Assembly (NCBI RefSeq): GCF_047495875.1
Contig: NC_092465.1
Span: forward strand, 922,501-986,500
Direction: 5' to 3'
DNA length: 64,000 nucleotides
Origin: Pithys albifrons albifrons
Lineage: Eukaryota > Chordata > Aves > Passeriformes > Thamnophilidae
Positions 44,601-52,760 of this stretch are shown here, piece by piece; position 1 is the first letter of the stretch, and every line of letters starts with the position of its first letter. The notes under the pieces were generated by a model that had not been told where the DNA came from, did not search any database, and saw nothing but the letters and a program-made list of their open reading frames with translations. Position numbers and translations under genes: made by a program.

Positions 44601-44775
44601 TCCTCCGAGCCTGACATACGCTCCAACAGATTTTAAGTTTCATATTTTATCAGAAATCATAATTAATACTTACGTGTTTGTTTCTATACTGAGAAAATTG
44701 AGAGAGGCCAAAAACTGTTGCTATGGCACCTCCTCCAATGAGAGCAGTTCCTTTCACTGCCTTCCGAAATGCCAT
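5527..44775 (-). CDS. GPD2: GPD2, mitochondrial glycerol-3-phosphate dehydrogenase (FAD), complete coding span in 16 coding exons
   Basis: This gene encodes the inner-membrane flavoenzyme that oxidises sn-glycerol-3-phosphate to dihydroxyacetone phosphate and reduces ubiquinone (glycerophosphate shuttle). Coding exons, 5' to 3' on the minus strand: 44775-44674, 39861-39696, 36922-36798, 35702-35605, 34715-34552, 21706-21542, 20278-20134, 15572-15379, 13072-12938, 12672-12497, 12022-11891, 10789-10631, 8793-8681, 8603-8525, 8425-8327, 5652-5527. They sum to 2178 nt, 725 codons plus TGA; the mammalian protein is about 727 aa. In order the protein shows a hydrophobic mitochondrial N-terminus (1-34), the FAD-binding GGGATG (74-79), [15 protein letters not shown] (102-116), the catalytic DAO-type domain, and a C-terminal EF-hand pair (loops 634-645 and 670-681). 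Every junction is GT..AG with matching phase and there is no frameshift or stop. Identity is by recognition of the family sequence, with no database search. Confidence 0.97.
6150..6450 (+). mobile_element. CR1 LINE 3' fragment, sense, in intron 16
   Basis: Typical avian CR1 3' region: 'aggccaggctggatgg', then 'ggcaggggctgga', ending 'gggattctgtgattt'. It is 5'-truncated and no reading frame is intact. The copy at 63500-63985 belongs to a similar subfamily in the opposite orientation. Confidence 0.85.
7838..7990. repeat. AT-rich low-complexity tract
   Basis: About 150 bp made almost only of A and T (TATTTATTATATATTATT-type sequence), inside GPD2 intron 16. It is probably a degenerate simple repeat. 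Confidence 0.7.
8327..8425 (-). CDS. GPD2: GPD2 exon 16 (residues 652-684, second, canonical EF-hand)
   Basis: Encodes [20 protein letters not shown]. The 12-residue loop 670-681 has D, N, N, Q, E and E at the calcium-coordinating positions 1, 3, 5, 7, 9 and 12. It fits the known calcium activation of mitochondrial GPD2 from the intermembrane-space side. The acceptor is TGTGCAG and the donor CAG|GTGGGT. Confidence 0.97.
8525..8603 (-). CDS. GPD2: GPD2 exon 15 (residues 625-651, first EF-hand)
   Basis: Encodes [20 protein letters not shown]. The loop D634[11 protein letters not shown]645 fits an EF-hand with Asp rather than Glu at position 12, as I recall for GPD2 generally. The acceptor is CTCGCAG and the donor GAG|GTGAGG. 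Confidence 0.96.
8681..8793 (-). CDS. GPD2: GPD2 exon 14 (residues 588-624)
   Basis: Encodes [17 protein letters not shown] and onward to [11 protein letters not shown], linking the catalytic part to the EF-hand module. The acceptor is GTTGTAG and the donor AG|GTGAGT. Confidence 0.96.
8794..10630 (-). other. GPD2: GPD2 intron 13
   Basis: No recognised repeat, RNA or exon. Open frames here on either strand have no family resemblance. Confidence 0.7.
10631..10789 (-). CDS. GPD2: GPD2 exon 13 (residues 535-587)
   Basis: Encodes [20 protein letters not shown] and [19 protein letters not shown], strongly conserved helical domain sequence. The acceptor is GCCCCAG and the donor AAG|GTACAA, phase 0. 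Confidence 0.97.
10977..11594 (-). mobile_element. CR1 LINE fragment with ORF2 C-terminal remnant, in intron 12
   Basis: Antisense on plus: begins 'catagaatcatagaatcgattggg' (the element's 3' end) and runs into coding sequence. The minus-strand frame at 11206-11616 contains [37 protein letters not shown] and [10 protein letters not shown], the C-terminal end of the CR1 reverse-transcriptase ORF. It is heavily 5'-truncated. A hairpin starts exactly where it stops. Confidence 0.92.
11595..11660. repeat. Near-perfect inverted repeat (27-bp arms, 12-nt loop)
   Basis: Arm 1 is 11595-11621, the loop 11622-11633 and arm 2 11634-11660. The inner 15 bp (GAACAGACACTATAT) pair perfectly, and 25 of 27 arm positions match overall. 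It lies directly at the 5' truncation point of the CR1 fragment and is followed by AT-rich DNA to about 11720. Confidence 0.9.
11891..12022 (-). CDS. GPD2: GPD2 exon 12 (residues 491-534)
   Basis: Encodes [20 protein letters not shown], then RWPIVGKRL and [10 protein letters not shown], the conserved C-terminal helical domain. The acceptor is TTCCACAG and the donor GAG|GTATGT, phase 0 at both ends. Confidence 0.97.
12497..12672 (-). CDS. GPD2: GPD2 exon 11 (residues 432-490)
   Basis: Starts [18 protein letters not shown]; GGKxTTYR is the conserved FAD-binding signature of the family (seen also in GlpD). It continues to [17 protein letters not shown]. The acceptor is CCCACAG and the donor GAG|GTGAGT, phase 0. 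Confidence 0.97.
12938..13072 (-). CDS. GPD2: GPD2 exon 10 (residues 387-431)
   Basis: Encodes [16 protein letters not shown], then SISRNHVV and the GLVTIAG strand. The W-S-G-I/L-R-P-L motif is a hallmark of FAD-dependent glycerol-3-phosphate dehydrogenases. The acceptor is TGCACAG and the donor G|GTACTG. Confidence 0.97.
13225..13600 (-). mobile_element. CR1 LINE 3' fragment in intron 9
   Basis: Antisense: 'acagaatcattgaattcctgaggctgg' at the 3' end, through the 'tgcccaccctttccatgcagcaatt' segment to 'cctttgctcc'. Same subfamily as the copy at 37455-38165, but with only a single copy of the 72-bp unit expanded there. Confidence 0.9.
14458..14690 (-). mobile_element. CR1 LINE 3' fragment in intron 9
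   Basis: Antisense CR1 end: 'ggcttgggttgggagggg', then 'ccatggtcagggacacctt' and 'ccagggatccaggggcagcc'. Truncated and degenerate. Confidence 0.85.
14932..15145 (+). mobile_element. CR1 LINE 3' fragment in intron 9
   Basis: Sense CR1: 'ctgcccagggagggtgtgg', then 'gttggactggatgatctcc', ending 'attctgtgattgtgtgat'. It is a different subfamily from its antisense neighbour at 14458. Confidence 0.88.
15379..15572 (-). CDS. GPD2: GPD2 exon 9 (residues 322-386)
   Basis: Encodes [39 protein letters not shown] and the NYLGADVE segment. This is the conserved substrate-domain core including the TIAGTTD motif. The acceptor is TTTCTTTCAG and the donor G|GTAAAC. Confidence 0.97.
16045..16258 (-). mobile_element. 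CR1 LINE 3' fragment in intron 8
   Basis: Antisense CR1: 'gactgggttgggtgggaagg', 'ccatggacagggacacc', 'ccagggatccaggggcagcc'. 5'-truncated and non-coding. Confidence 0.85.
19645..19715 (+). mobile_element. Short CR1 3'-end remnant in intron 8
   Basis: About 70 bp ending 'atcccttccaactcaaactattctgtgattcc', the terminal part of a sense CR1 copy. Confidence 0.7.
20134..20278 (-). CDS. GPD2: GPD2 exon 8 (residues 274-321)
   Basis: Encodes [20 protein letters not shown] and onward to [14 protein letters not shown]. The ATG-P segment is the conserved flavin-contacting motif of DAO-family dehydrogenases. The acceptor is TTTCACAG and the donor AG|GTAACG. It ends two bases into codon 322. Confidence 0.97.
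20279..21541 (-). other. GPD2: GPD2 intron 7
   Basis: The intron is 1263 bp with a GTGAGT donor and TTTCACAG acceptor. It is dominated by the 19-bp minisatellite; 20279-20811 is otherwise unremarkable. Confidence 0.9.
20812..21536. repeat. 19-bp G-rich minisatellite, about 38 units, in intron 7
   Basis: Plus-strand unit GCTCGGTGTGTGCCGGGGG, period 19 (CC at 21487, 21506, 21525), with variants CTTGG, CCAAGG and CCAGG and some 20-21-bp units. It fills more than half of the 1263-bp intron and ends about 6 nt before the exon-7 donor. Runs of five or six G on plus (the template strand for GPD2) could form G-quadruplexes. Several frames are open, including the gene's own. Confidence 0.95.
21540..21910. 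promoter_or_regulatory. Intragenic CpG-rich patch around GPD2 exon 7
   Basis: GCGC, CGCG and GCCGCGGCCGCG-type sequence covers exon 7 and about 200 bp of the adjacent intron 6. It is an exon-overlapping CpG island in appearance. Whether it has promoter activity is unknown; a GC-biased-conversion patch next to the minisatellite is an alternative. Confidence 0.5.
21542..21706 (-). CDS. GPD2: GPD2 exon 7 (residues 219-273), unusually GC-rich
   Basis: Encodes [20 protein letters not shown] and onward to CRDVLTG, clear GPD2 core sequence. Almost every third codon position is G or C, unlike exons 2-6 and 8. The donor ACGG|GTGAGT lies about 6 nt from the end of a 19-bp minisatellite. The second half has several Arg codons where I remember Lys in mammals. 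Confidence 0.96.
24505..24835 (-). mobile_element. CR1 LINE 3' fragment in intron 6
   Basis: Antisense CR1: 'cagagaatcagagaattagaat' at the 3' end, then 'gttggaagggacccacgagg', 'cccaccaccctctggggg' and 'gcctcaacctctcctgacac'. Confidence 0.88.
26236..26332 (-). mobile_element. Short CR1 remnant in intron 6
   Basis: Antisense: 'cccagaatcgtttggtttgg', then 'ccatgggcacagacacc'. Only the terminal 100 bp remains. Confidence 0.72.
26806..27045 (-). mobile_element. CR1 LINE 3' fragment in intron 6
   Basis: Antisense: 'cactggtttgggtagaagg', 'ccatgggcaggaacacc', 'ccagggatccaggggcagcc'. Confidence 0.85.
27488..28197. repeat. 13-bp minisatellite with 65-bp higher-order repeat, in intron 6
   Basis: About 54 copies of 13-mers such as GGCAATGGCACCT and GGCAATGGGACAC. 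In the first half they alternate as 26-bp dimers. In the second half five variants form a 65-bp higher-order unit, with GGCAATGGGACAT at 27860, 27925, 27990 and 28055. The array has few stops on either strand, so several long open frames across it are spurious. Confidence 0.95.
28438..28750 (-). mobile_element. CR1 LINE fragment, left half of head-to-head pair
   Basis: Antisense CR1: 'cacagaatcacacaatcatcaagg' at the 3' end, through 'ccttgtcctttcacttggg' to the 'gtgggtacaacctcctgtcaggg' segment. It abuts a second, oppositely oriented CR1 at about 28750. Confidence 0.88.
28750..29056 (+). mobile_element. CR1 LINE fragment, right half of head-to-head pair
   Basis: Sense CR1 with translated remnant [20 protein letters not shown], followed by 'ctgcccagggagctctgg' and ending 'ccaaccttaatgactggtgattctg'. 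It contains one copy of the 51-bp segment that is expanded at 52062 and 58907. Confidence 0.88.
29137..29192. repeat. 12-bp simple tandem repeat
   Basis: GAGCAGGGGAAG repeated at 29137, 29149, 29161, 29173 and 29185 (the last partial), just beyond the 3' end of a CR1 copy. Confidence 0.9.
34552..34715 (-). CDS. GPD2: GPD2 exon 6 (residues 164-218)
   Basis: Encodes [19 protein letters not shown] followed by [11 protein letters not shown] and [11 protein letters not shown], conserved GPD2/GlpD core sequence. The acceptor is CATGCAG and the donor G|GTACGT. It is followed in transcription by the largest intron (12.8 kb). Confidence 0.97.
35231..35287. repeat. 19-bp triplicate
   Basis: AACTGTTCTCTCCAAACCC is repeated three times (the last diverging) in GPD2 intron 5. 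Confidence 0.85.
35605..35702 (-). CDS. GPD2: GPD2 exon 5 (residues 132-163)
   Basis: Encodes [12 protein letters not shown] followed by [13 protein letters not shown], a well conserved GPD2 segment. The acceptor is GTTTCCAG and the donor AA|GTAAGC, leaving two bases of codon 164 (Lys) to be completed by exon 6. Confidence 0.96.
36798..36922 (-). CDS. GPD2: GPD2 exon 4 (residues 90-131)
   Basis: Contains [19 protein letters not shown], the second FAD-contact motif shared with bacterial GlpD, after E97 at the end of the second beta strand (a likely ribose-binding acidic residue). The acceptor is AACACAG and the donor CAG|GTATTT. It ends in phase 0. Confidence 0.97.
37455..38165 (-). mobile_element. 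CR1 LINE fragment with internal 72-bp x4 expansion, in intron 3
   Basis: Antisense CR1: 'cacagaattctttgggttgg' at the 3' end. Its minus-strand frame is open for 304 codons (37278-38192) and includes [24 protein letters not shown] CR1 C-terminal sequence repeated four times. It is not a host gene. Confidence 0.92.
37604..37891. repeat. 72-bp tandem repeat inside CR1, 4 copies
   Basis: GGGCAGCCCC starts units at 37604, 37676, 37748 and 37820, so the period is exactly 72 bp (24 codons, frame-preserving). Copies are almost identical. The related CR1 at 13225 has a single copy, so the expansion is local. Confidence 0.95.
39358..39416 (+). mobile_element. Tiny CR1 3'-end remnant in intron 3
   Basis: 'gatgagctttaaggtcccttccaacccaaacc' followed by 'agattct': only the last 60 bp of a sense CR1. 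Confidence 0.65.
39696..39861 (-). CDS. GPD2: GPD2 exon 3 (residues 35-89, FAD dinucleotide-binding motif)
   Basis: It carries [19 protein letters not shown], the Rossmann-type GxGxxG loop that binds the FAD ADP moiety. The acceptor TTTGCAG and donor GAG|GTGAGG are clear, and it ends one base into codon 90. The upstream linker (residues 35-60) resembles mammalian GPD2 only loosely, as expected for this variable segment. Confidence 0.96.
40475..40642 (-). mobile_element. CR1 LINE 3' fragment in intron 2
   Basis: Antisense: 'cacagaattccagactggtttggg', 'catgggcagggacacctcccacc', 'gggatgggacagccacagc'. Confidence 0.86.
42278..42448 (-). mobile_element. CR1 LINE 3' fragment in intron 2
   Basis: Antisense: 'atggaatcccagactagtttggg', 'ccatgggcagggacacctcccacc', 'ccagggatccaggggcagcc'. 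Confidence 0.86.
43848..43976 (+). mobile_element. CR1 LINE 3' fragment in intron 2
   Basis: Sense: 'gtggatgtggcacttgggg', 'acatgggtcagtggtggcc', ending 'gtctgtggttctgtgat'. Same subfamily type as 60340-60457. Confidence 0.85.
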
Positions 44776-44781
44776 TTTTTA
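44674..44781 (-). CDS. GPD2: GPD2 exon 2 (residues 1-34, start codon)
   Basis: Coding part is 44775-44674, preceded by the acceptor at 44783-44782 and followed by the donor GTAAGT at 44673. It begins [10 protein letters not shown] and continues with a glycine/alanine-rich hydrophobic stretch. This is the mitochondrial targeting and membrane-anchoring N-terminus typical of GPD2. It ends in phase 0 at H34. Confidence 0.95.
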
Positions 44782-45947
44782 CTGGAAGAAAAGAAGATAA
44801 AAATTAATCGGCAGATTTACCATGTCAGGGTCTGGGCTACACAGAATAGACCATTTGCAGAAACTAATGACGATGTTGTGACAAGCTGAAATTTAGGGTA
44901 GCAATGTCTTAATTAGTGATTTTCATTGCAATATTAATAATTTCTAAACAAAGTCTAGACAGAGGCAACTGGAGTACTCTGGTGCTTGCTGTGAAAGCTG
45001 AATGACAAAAGAGTATTTAGATCTGAGGATGGCTGTACACACACCCCCAGTGACACTCCTGTCTGTGACAAGTACGTCCAACACCACGGCAAAGGCAGAC
45101 CAGGAACGCCCCGTCCTTGGCCACCAAGTCCTTACCCCAACACCACAGCAGATCAGCTCCACAACATCACCTTTAGCTCCCCTCCCATCCCATCAACTAC
45201 TGCTACGATCCCATTAACCCAGGAGCACTCCATGCTGCTTTCCAGCTGGGAACTGCACACCAGCACAGCCCATCCTACCCTGGAATGACGGCTGGTCAGG
45301 ACGCAGGTCCCTCAGTGAGAAGCAGCAGCACAGACAGGGACAAGATTAAGTGGCTGGAAAGCAGTGCAGCACTTTATCATCCAGCTCCAGAGGGTTTCAA
45401 ACCAGCCCTATGTGGGTCAGGCAAATTCTTAATAGACCCAGTGTTCGGATCCTGAATGAAAAATTTGCATGGGACTGACCTGAATCTTAAGCAGGCACAG
45501 CCCACTCCATCTTCCCCTGCCCATGGGGCTCGTGCCATGCTGGAGACAACACCCACCCCTGGTGTGGGACTCCTGGCACTGCTCCGGGCCCTCCGGACAC
45601 GGACACAGCCCTGCCAGGGCACGGACTGCCCCGCAGCTCCACATAAAGCACCAACAGAGCTTAAAGCAGCTGCGGGCAGTGTGTGCAGCCCTGTGCCAGC
45701 CCCGGAACACCAATGGATTTACAGCACAGCGGGAGCAGCTCCGCGCCAGGAGCAGGGGCCAGGACAGACCCCCACCCCGGGGCTGGGCTGGGGGGGCCCT
45801 GCAGCCTCCCCCAGTGTGCCAGGACCCAAACACACAACCAGGGCACTTCCCTGAACTGCTTCTGTGTAACTGCACAGGCTGTACACAGACCCACATTCCC
45901 AGGCTGGATTGTCCCAAAGGAAGGAATTCTTGGCTATGAGACTGATG

Positions 45948-46112
45948 AGCACTGGCACAGGGTGCCCAGAGCAGCTGTGGCTGCCCCATCCCTGGAGGTG
46001 TCCCAGGCCAGGTTGGATGGGACTTGGAGCAACCTGGGCTGGTGGGAGGTGTCCCTGCCCATGGCAGGGGATGGGATGAGATGGTCCCTTCCAACCCAAA
46101 CCTCATCCTCAT
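45948..46112 (+). mobile_element. CR1 LINE 3' fragment in intron 1
   Basis: Sense: 'gagcagctgtggctgcccc', 'gaggtgtcccaggccaggttgg', ending 'atggtcccttccaacccaaacc'. Confidence 0.87.
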
Positions 46113-49100
46113 TCCTGTAAGCACAGCCAACACTCATCCCTGCATCCTGTCCCCTCACTTAGACCTCTCCTGACACTTTGAAAACCAGGCACACACTTGC
46201 CAGAGTTACACCTTTACCTTTTCATGGAATTAGAGCAGCACAAAGTACACAAACCACTGACTAAAAGCCTCAGTGATCATCCTCTGCACCAGCTTGCTTT
46301 AAAAATGCAGCTTCCCAGACAGCTCTGAAAGTAATTTCTTTTTGTTTTTCAAGCAAGAAAACAATTATCTTAGGACTGTAAGTTCTGCTGGGCCTTTTTA
46401 ACGGGCATTTTATGAATACTTCTAAAAAACCCCCAAAAATCATCCCGTCAAGTTTTTAAAACTGAAGAAATATTGTGGCTATTTGACCTCTATGCCTTCA
46501 GTTTTATATTAAAATAATATTACTGCACCAACCTAAATCTATAGTTTCTCATTGTCAATCACACTAGAAATGTCACTGTATATATAGAAAAAATCCCAAA
46601 CAAAAATCCCCCAAACTGGTGTAGCAGATTTCCAAGTTGTTTGTAGGAAAATTCTGCACAATCTTATGAAATCAATCAGCAGAAATCAACTTCACAGAAA
46701 TCAACTTCTGTGCTGAACTACAGACACTTTCTGCCATGTGTCAGCACCCAACAAGCTCCCCTGACAATTTCAGCCATTAATTTCCCCTGTGTATAATAAG
46801 GGACAGGCAGCACTCAGACTTTAAGCAGCTGTTTACAGCAACTCAGGGAACACCAACAGGGAGTGCTGGGCACGACCATGGTGGGCATGAAGGTGCCAGC
46901 ACACAGGGAAAGGGGTCAGGATCGCTCCCAGCAGGAGCTGACCCCACTCCCACTGTGGATGCAGCCATCCTAACTGTGCTGAGTGACACTGGATGTGCCA
47001 CAAGGAACAGCTTTGCCACTTTGATCACGCAGGTAACATTTATAACACACAGAAGGGGGTGGGTGTTGGCTGTACAGGGGATCTCTGGGATCAGCCACTG
47101 GGAAGGGGCTCTCCCCTGCTTGCCTGATCCTGGGAGCGTTGGCATCAGCTCTCCTCAGAGCTGAGAGCCCAATTACAGGCAATTCCCCAAAGAAAGGACC
47201 TCTCCCAGGAGCCCAGCTGCTCAAATTGCCACATCAGTCCTGCTCACAATCCCTAAGAGCAACTTATTCAGGGACAGAAAGGAAAACAGGGCTTAGCATA
47301 AGCCACACCAGTGCAAAGCCAGACAGGCATTCCAATATACAGATGGTCCTTTTACACCTGGAACAGCTCAATTGCACCCCAGGAACCCACATTTGGGAGG
47401 TCTGAGCAGATGTGCATGGATGAGGCTGGATGAGCTCAGGGCATCTGCAGGGGCAGCAGAGCCTGGACAATGCGCTGGCACCGACACGGCACCGACGTGC
47501 CAGGCTGGCCTGGCCTCTGCCCCGGGCTCTTCCTCCAGAAAGGAACAGCATGGCAGGTGGGAAATGGCATGCAAGGCTCCTCTGGGCAGGAGGACAGATC
47601 AAACACTGCCTCAGCAGCCACAAAGCCAGCGGGAAATGAGAGGCTCCCAACACACACTTGGGTGTTCCTCAAGCGCTGTCCCAGACGGCTGGAAAGGCTG
47701 TGCCTGCTCCGAGCAGGAGGCACCAGGGCACAGATGAAAGGGCAAGGAATGCAGCCCATGTCGTTCCCATGAGGGCTGTACAACACAGGGAAGAGCCTAC
47801 ACTTACAAACCCTTCCTCTTCTGTGAGCGGGTACTGAAACCTGCCTCTCTTCCAAGCTGAGATCAACAGCTTGTGATGGAAAAGGAACTTTATTTTAATG
47901 ACAATTGTAACAGCAACCAGCATGAGAAGCACCACAATCAGAAATAAGTCATCTTTCCATCACACCAGTATTCTGAGTCACCTTTCAAAAAGCAGCTCAA
48001 GCAGTGTACAGAGTGTTTTAGTGCTGTCACTGCCATCTGACACTGTAAATCTGCGTGTCAGGCCTGACTCTTGGTTTTGATAGAGGCTGTAAATGGCACT
48101 TTTGGACCCATGCCCTCACTTGGATGGTGGGCTGAGGTCCCTGACAGGCTCTAGAACAAGCTGTGGCAGGAGCAGGAGCCCTTGACTGACAGAGGAGGAG
48201 CCAGGGGCATGTCACAAGGAGTGGGTATTGCACAGAGTGATCTGTCCAAGGAGTTCAATAACCCTGGGGAACAGTTCCCAGGGAACCAGCTGAGCACTGG
48301 TAGATTCACAAGAACATAAGTTCAAACTGCTACTAAAGAATCCTGATTAGAAGAAAGAGCCTTTGAATCTAAAAGGAAGTAAAGGGGCAGGGAGAGTTAG
48401 TGTAGGTGAAACAGAAACTACGCTAAAGATTTGTCAGCACAAGTTCCTTCTTTCAGTTTCCAAGAGTTACAAAAGTTAATACAAATCACCTCACAGTAGG
48501 AACTGCTCCCTCCTCAGTGCATTTCTTAACCAGTGGCCCTGTCACACTTACTTGGACTACAGCAGGATGGAAAAGTCACTTCCAGAGGAGTCTTCCACTG
48601 CAGATCCAGGCTGGTGACCAGCTCCCTGCCCCAGGGAAATCCCAGGTGACCTCACCAGCTATCAGACCTTGGGCCTCCTGTGGCACAGGAAGGGCTCTGC
48701 TTCATCCTTTAACACATTCCTTACACTGCTCCACTTTCAGTCCCACGGTTCAAACCCAAAAGCTATGGAGCAGCACTTTATAAAGAAGGGATTTCAACAC
48801 CTGTCATCAGTAGAGGCTTTGACAGAGTACCCCAAGTGACAAACCTGGGCCATGCGCAGCCCTCATGAGACTGGGATGGTGGGAGGGACCTGCCTTCCTT
48901 CCTTCCCGTAATGCCCAGCCCAGGCAGCTGCCAGGCTGTTGGCTGGTGTCATGTGGGGTTGTGTAACCCTCTCCCACCCCAGGCAAGAGGTGACTGTAAG
49001 GGAAGCACAGCAATCGCCAGCACTTCTGCACTCAGGTACTTCGTAATGACAAAGATAAGGGCTGGATCTGAGCAGCACATGGGCAAAGCTGGGGGAAAGA

Positions 49101-52039
49101 ATGAGAGGAATGAGGGCAGGGTGGGGAATTCAGCCACAGAACCACAAGCCAGGCCAAAGCAAGACGACAGTTTAGCAGGAGTGAAGGCACAGATGGATCC
49201 AGGCAGCAGAGCTGTGCCACAGGAGCGTGTGCTGCCATCAGACACAGAACTGGGAAATTAGGAGAAGAAACCCAATCTGTTGTGCTGAATATCCGTGTGC
49301 TTTACGAGGCCATTACCATGGAATCCGGGAGCATTCCATTTCCAACGAACATCTAATAAAGTGAGTCACTCAATGCAAGACTTAAAAATAGAAAACTTAT
49401 AATCATCTCCACTACAGTTTGCATAACTTGCCATTGGCATTGGAGCACTGTCTAATTCCATCTTTCCCCTTCGGCCCAAAGCGTCTCAGGGAAGTTTGGG
49501 ATGATGAAAGGCCCACACTGATGTCCCTCCAGGCTGAGCAGAGAGTCCTGCACTGGCCCTGCTTCTCCAAACACTGCAGTCCCACCTCAGCTCTCTAATC
49601 CAGCTCTCACCCCTCCTCCAGGACAGCTCAGCAGGTGACCACACTGACAGAGCAGCAGCAAAGCCACAGTGAGGTTCTGACTGTGCGTAACTCCAGCCTT
49701 GAAAGCTGCACCCTCCTGTCACTGGCAGTCTGCAGGGTGTGTCAAGGCAGGAAGCAGCCAAATAAGGAGAAAAAAGGGATGTAACCAGAAAATAACCAAA
49801 TTAGCATCCCCTTAACCAGGTCACCCACCAGCTGTTTCTCCCTTACCTTCGAGAAAGCTGGGAGTGGTTAATGTTGCACAGGATGTCACGCCAGACTAAC
49901 TGAAGTAGCTTAAAAAGAACTGATTAAAGCCTAAACCAACCCAAAGTGGAGATGCTTCCCCTGAAAGGCAGATCTTTGATGAAGGACAACACGCCCAAAG
50001 AAGAGTTCCAGTGGGTCCCAAACACAGCACAGCAGTGTCCACCCTTCAGGTTCTCTCCTAAAGCTCCCAAGAGTTTTCCAAGTTCTCAACACAAGTTCAG
50101 GCACTGTAATAGAGTCACTATCCAAGAACCACCTCTCCAAACACAGCACTGTACCCTGCAATACCCAGACAGCTCCCAGAGTCCCTGGTCCTCTTCAGTC
50201 ACAGACCACCCCACAGACCTGTAAGTTCCTACACTGAGGATTTAAAATTCCAAACCCTCTGGGCTACCCCAGACTCACAAGTGGAAGCCATGCAGCACTT
50301 TACCATATGAGGAAAATCCTTCCCACACTCCAGTACAGGCAACCAGCTCAGCTCTCATGCCCAAAAGTGGTTGTAGCACTTGCCAGGCACAAAAATAAAG
50401 GAGAAACAAAGCAGAAAATAGACATCCTATCCTCATACCTCCTCGTGGTCCCACGGTTTCCAACTACTTCATCTGCCTTCTGTAATCAGACACCAAGATA
50501 TTCCCACCCTTCACTAGATGACAGGACAGCTGCTCTATGCTCCCATTCTACAGGGAACAAACTTTTCTGGCTCCTCTTTCGACTATTTGCATTTTTAACC
50601 CAACCACTTCTTTTTCTGCAGTTTCATTAACCTGCTAGAAAGAAAAAAAGTTTTACAAATGAGGACAGGAAAAGTTCAATGTGTAAATCCTTCTTGGGAT
50701 TTTGATAGCAATGGTCTTGCCAGAGAAAGCAGCATGTTCCTGGGAATGAGGGGATACTACAGACAGGGATGGCTGTAATTCCAAGGACTGTACCTAAGGA
50801 CTAACAGGAATACAAAGAAACACCAACATCAACAAGTATTTGCAGCTTTCCCACCACACAAACATAGCAATTTATTTATCAAGTTCTAGATGAAAGTATT
50901 TAAATTCCCTCCTGTCCTACTGGAAGGAGTGGGAAGCCTCATCTCCAGCCTGAGCACTAATGTGAGCAGATGATTTCCATACCTTTGTGTTCTTGTGCAA
51001 ATGCTGTTTTAGCTTAAACAGTTCAAAAAGTGATTTTTCCCTTTTGAGGAGGGTTAATATCACCCACCAAATCCACCAGGCACAATACAAACACTATAAG
51101 CCAATTACTGTAATTAGAAAGAAATGTTCTTGTTAGCAATAATTTATAGCTGCTCAATTTTTTCTGATATCCTTCATTCTCCTCATTTTCAATGCAGATA
51201 TTTTAACAGACAGACTACCAGTTCAGCTTGATCCTAATGCAGGTTTTCTTTCCCCTCCCCAGCCAAACACTCAGGGAGCAAGGATTAGAAAATAAGGTGG
51301 TTTTATTACAAGACTGGACATAGACCTGCACATACAAACAGGAACCTGCTCAAAAAATAGCTACAGATCAGGTGATTACTGAGGTGTGGCAAGGAAGTAG
51401 CCTCGTTTTCCACCCTGGGATACAGACTGAGACCTGATAGCACACGTAAATCTTATCCTGGAGGAGGGGCCTGCATTCTGAATCACTTTGAAATCAGGAT
51501 CAACACTTGATTTGAGAAACCCTTTGCCAAGCACATGGAACAGCCCAGGCCAAGCCTTTGCACCCATGTGGGGAACTGGCCCTGTGGGCTCCATCCACGG
51601 ACCTGGCTGGGACTGGAGGCGAGTCCACATGGAAAGCCCTTGGAGACAGAGCTTCTCCTCTGCCTGGGAACCTGGCTCAGAGACAGTTACTCAGGGACAG
51701 GGAATGTTTCCAAAATCAATACTGTGATGCTGTGGAAAAGGTTTGATTACAAACTGTCTGTTGTTACATAATAAAAACTGTTTCCTAAAGTAAAGCTTTT
51801 TGGCTGCATCTACATCACCAAGAGCTAATTAGTGGAGCCCTAAAACCCAACAGCTGCTGCTGAAAACAGCCTCTGTGGTCTCTGTGCTCTGCATTGTTTA
51901 CTTCCAGTAGCTCCAGCGTGGACCACAAACAGCCATGGAGCAGCAGAAGGGCAGGTATCCTTCCCTCCTTACAGGCTGATCTTCCACTTTTGTCCCACTT
52001 GATTCAGCTTTGTATTTCTAGCCTCTATTTTTTATTTCA

Positions 52040-52760
52040 CAGAATCCCAAAATCACTGAGGCTGGAAAAGCCCTCCCAGCCCCTGGAGCCCACTCTGTGC
52101 CCAATGCCCACCTTGGCAAAGCCCTCCCAGCCCCTGGAGCCCACCCTGTGCCCGATGCCCACCTTGGCAAAGCCCTCCCAGCCCCTGGAGCCCACCCTGT
52201 GCCCGATGCCCACCTTGGCAAAGCCCTCCCAGCCCATGGAGCCCATCCTGTGCCCGATGCCCACCTTGGCAAAGCCCTTCCAGCCCATGGAGCCCACCCT
52301 GTGCCCGATGCCCACCTTGGCAAAGCCCTCCCAGCCCCTGGAGCCCACCCTGTGCCCGATGCCCACCTTGGCAAAGCCCTCCCAGCCCATGGAGCCCACC
52401 CTGTGCCCGATGCCCACCTTGTCCCCCAGCCCAGAGCACTCAGTGCCATGGCCAGTCCTGCCTTGGGCAGCTCCAGGGCTGGGCACTCCAAAGCACCCTG
52501 GACAGATCCTTCCAGTGCCTGACCACCCTTTTCAGGAAAAACACTCCTGTTGATGTTGAACCTGACCCTCCCCTGGCACAGCTTCAGGCCCTTTCCTGTC
52601 CCTTGCTCCCTGTCCTGTTCCTGTTTGCCCAGCTTGGCCACGGTCTCCCACTCTCCCAAGCACACCCCAAAAGGCAGGTCCAAGGCCCCCAGGTGGGTGG
52701 CAGGGACAGAGACCAGCCCCCTCCTGCTCACACTCTGTGCCTCCCTCGGCTGCAGGAGCA
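52040..52760 (-). mobile_element. CR1 LINE fragment with internal 51-bp x7 expansion, in intron 1
   Basis: Antisense: 'cacagaatcccaaaatcactgagg' at the 3' end, then seven 51-bp units, then ordinary CR1 sequence to about 52760, where the minus-strand translation includes [11 protein letters not shown] and LECPALELPKAGL. A continuous open minus frame (247 aa) results; it is not a host gene. Confidence 0.92.
52062..52425. repeat. 51-bp tandem repeat inside CR1, 7 units
   Basis: The junction TTGGCAAAGCCCTCCCAGCC recurs from 52113, 52164, 52215, 52266, 52317 and 52368 (one of the six has CTTCCAG), so the period is 51 bp (17 codons). Units differ at only a few positions (CCCCTGG or CCCATGG). Confidence 0.95.

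Larger units (their letters stand above)
39862..44673 (-). other. GPD2: GPD2 intron 2
   Basis: Three CR1 fragments. The stretch 41480-41880 is repeat-free and AT-rich with TAATTA-like and GTTAAT-like motifs, a candidate conserved non-coding element by appearance only. Confidence 0.75.
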